The notes under the pieces: generated by a model | The model's input: only the letters and a program-made list of their open reading frames with translations | Told to the model about the DNA's origin: nothing | Databases searched by the model: none | Made by a program: the position numbers and the translations under genes | In this document: positions 6,070 through 6,765 of the stretch, piece by piece | How positions within the stretch are numbered: position 1 is the first letter of the stretch | How the letters are laid out: every line of letters begins with the position of its first letter | Origin: an uncultured Flavobacteriales bacterium | Lineage (GTDB): Bacteria; Bacteroidota; Bacteroidia; Flavobacteriales; Crocinitomicaceae | Length of the DNA: 6,765 nucleotides | Direction of reading: 5' to 3' | Assembly: GCA_946886545.1 (NCBI GenBank) | Contig: CAMPIU010000167.1 | Coordinates: forward strand, 1-6,765

Positions 6070-6765
6070 TTAGTTCAGGTGTTTGGTATTTAGAAAAATG
6101 CCATCTACTTGCAGCAAGTGCTTGGTTTTTACATCGCTAAACCCATTTTCCAGGGAGATTAAGGTAAATCCCTTTTCATCCAGGTAATCAATGATTTCTC
6201 TATAAAGGACTTCATCCTGATAGAGTTGTACCAAAGACATTTCCAATTGAATGAGAGTAATTTTATCCAGTACTTCTTCCGAACCTATTAACACATTCTT
6301 TTCATAACCCTGGGTGTCAATCTTAAGCATGACTTTATTCCCTTCCTTATGGAAAGATTGAAAGACTTCATTCAATGTTTTGATCTCAATTTCTTCCGTT
6401 CCTACGTATTTCGATTCAGGCGCACCTTCCACATGCGCGTCTTCCATCTCTAAAATGGAACTGCTGAAAGAGTTCCCGGAAACGTTGATGACTGTTTTCC
6501 CGGCAACATCACCCAATGCATAGCGATTGATTGTCCATTTCGAATCTTTGGCGGAAGCCTGTTCCAATCGCTGATAAGCATCAGTTACCGGTTCGAATGA
6601 AACGATCTTCCCTTTATAACCCAGCATACGCGACATTTCGCCATACTGACCTGCATTTGCTCCTACATCAAACAATAGATCAATGCCGTGATATTTTAAG
6701 ATTTGTGATCTCCTAAGCCAATCGGGTTTAAAATACTTTAGAACAGGGATTCCCACATTGATAAG
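6070..6765 (-). CDS. FkbM family methyltransferase (5' end probably beyond the window)
   Basis: A SAM-dependent O-methyltransferase of the FkbM family, members of which methylate hydroxyls of polyketides, sugars and glycolipids. Residue numbers run from the GTG at 6756. Motif I is DVGANAGQYG (30-39), FEPV (54-57) ends strand 2, and ALGD (80-83) is the family's mid-domain signature. LKIDTQGYE (144-152) is the FkbM hallmark around strand 4, and LEMS (171-174) follows. The protein ends with VDGIFLN (217-223), as is usual for the family. From the GTG the product is 228 residues. The frame also stays open through Leu-Ile-Asn to the right edge, and FkbM proteins often have 15-30 more residues before strand 1. 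The true start is therefore probably outside the window. It is the upstream partner of the class I methyltransferase and is transcribed toward the fucose operon. Confidence 0.92.
   Translation of the reverse strand, partial: LINVGIPVLKYFKPDWLRRSQILKYHGIDLLFDVGANAGQYGEMSRMLGYKGKIVSFEPVTDAYQRLEQASAKDSKWTINRYALGDVAGKTVINVSGNSFSSSILEMEDAHVEGAPESKYVGTEEIEIKTLNEVFQSFHKEGNKVMLKIDTQGYEKNVLIGSEEVLDKITLIQLEMSLVQLYQDEVLYREIIDYLDEKGFTLISLENGFSDVKTKHLLQVDGIFLNTKHLN

Noticed and set aside
1..6765. Mobile elements, CRISPR, tRNA, rRNA or riboswitches
   Set aside because: I saw no transposase motifs, terminal inverted repeats, regularly spaced repeats or RNA-gene signatures. Nearly all bases are within glycan-related genes.

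Overview
The window is a piece of a surface-glycan (O-antigen, exopolysaccharide or glycoprotein-glycan) biosynthesis locus. It most likely comes from a Bacteroidota bacterium, probably Flavobacteriia. That placement is inferred from AT-rich composition (roughly 40% GC by eye), start codons without convincing Shine-Dalgarno sequences, two matches to the Bacteroidota -7 promoter element TAnnTTTG in the only sizeable intergenic gap, and the general character of the proteins. No genus can be fixed from the sequence alone.

Layout. At the left edge, the last codons of a probable plus-strand gene run to base 71. They converge on a minus-strand SAM-dependent methyltransferase of the COG4627 type (87-713). 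A 212-bp divergent intergenic region (714-925) carries one candidate promoter element for each direction. A tight four-gene plus-strand operon follows: GDP-mannose 4,6-dehydratase gmd (926-1951), GDP-L-fucose synthase fcl (1956-2888), a WbuB-like GT-B glycosyltransferase with a TTG start (2895-4043), and a WcaC-like GT4 glycosyltransferase (4051-5301). Gaps inside this operon are only 4 to 7 bp. The operon ends tail-to-tail, with a 12-bp overlap, against a minus-strand pair: a class I methyltransferase (5290-6057) and an FkbM-family methyltransferase (6070 to the right edge, start probably outside the window).

How the genes work together. Gmd and Fcl convert GDP-D-mannose to GDP-L-fucose in two cytoplasmic steps, with all catalytic residues intact. 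The two glycosyltransferases directly behind them are the natural candidates for building a fucose-containing oligosaccharide, one of them possibly using GDP-fucose itself. Three unrelated methyltransferases flank the cassette on the opposite strand and could O-methylate sugars of the finished glycan. The donor and acceptor of each transferase and the targets of the methyltransferases are inference. No flippase, polymerase, initiating transferase or export gene lies in the window.

I found no mobile element, tRNA, rRNA, CRISPR array or riboswitch, and no evidence of a wholly new system. The more interesting points are the methyltransferase-flanked fucose cassette, the stop-codon hairpin at the convergent overlap, the non-canonical GT-B motif in the first glycosyltransferase, and the same-frame junction between fcl and that gene.
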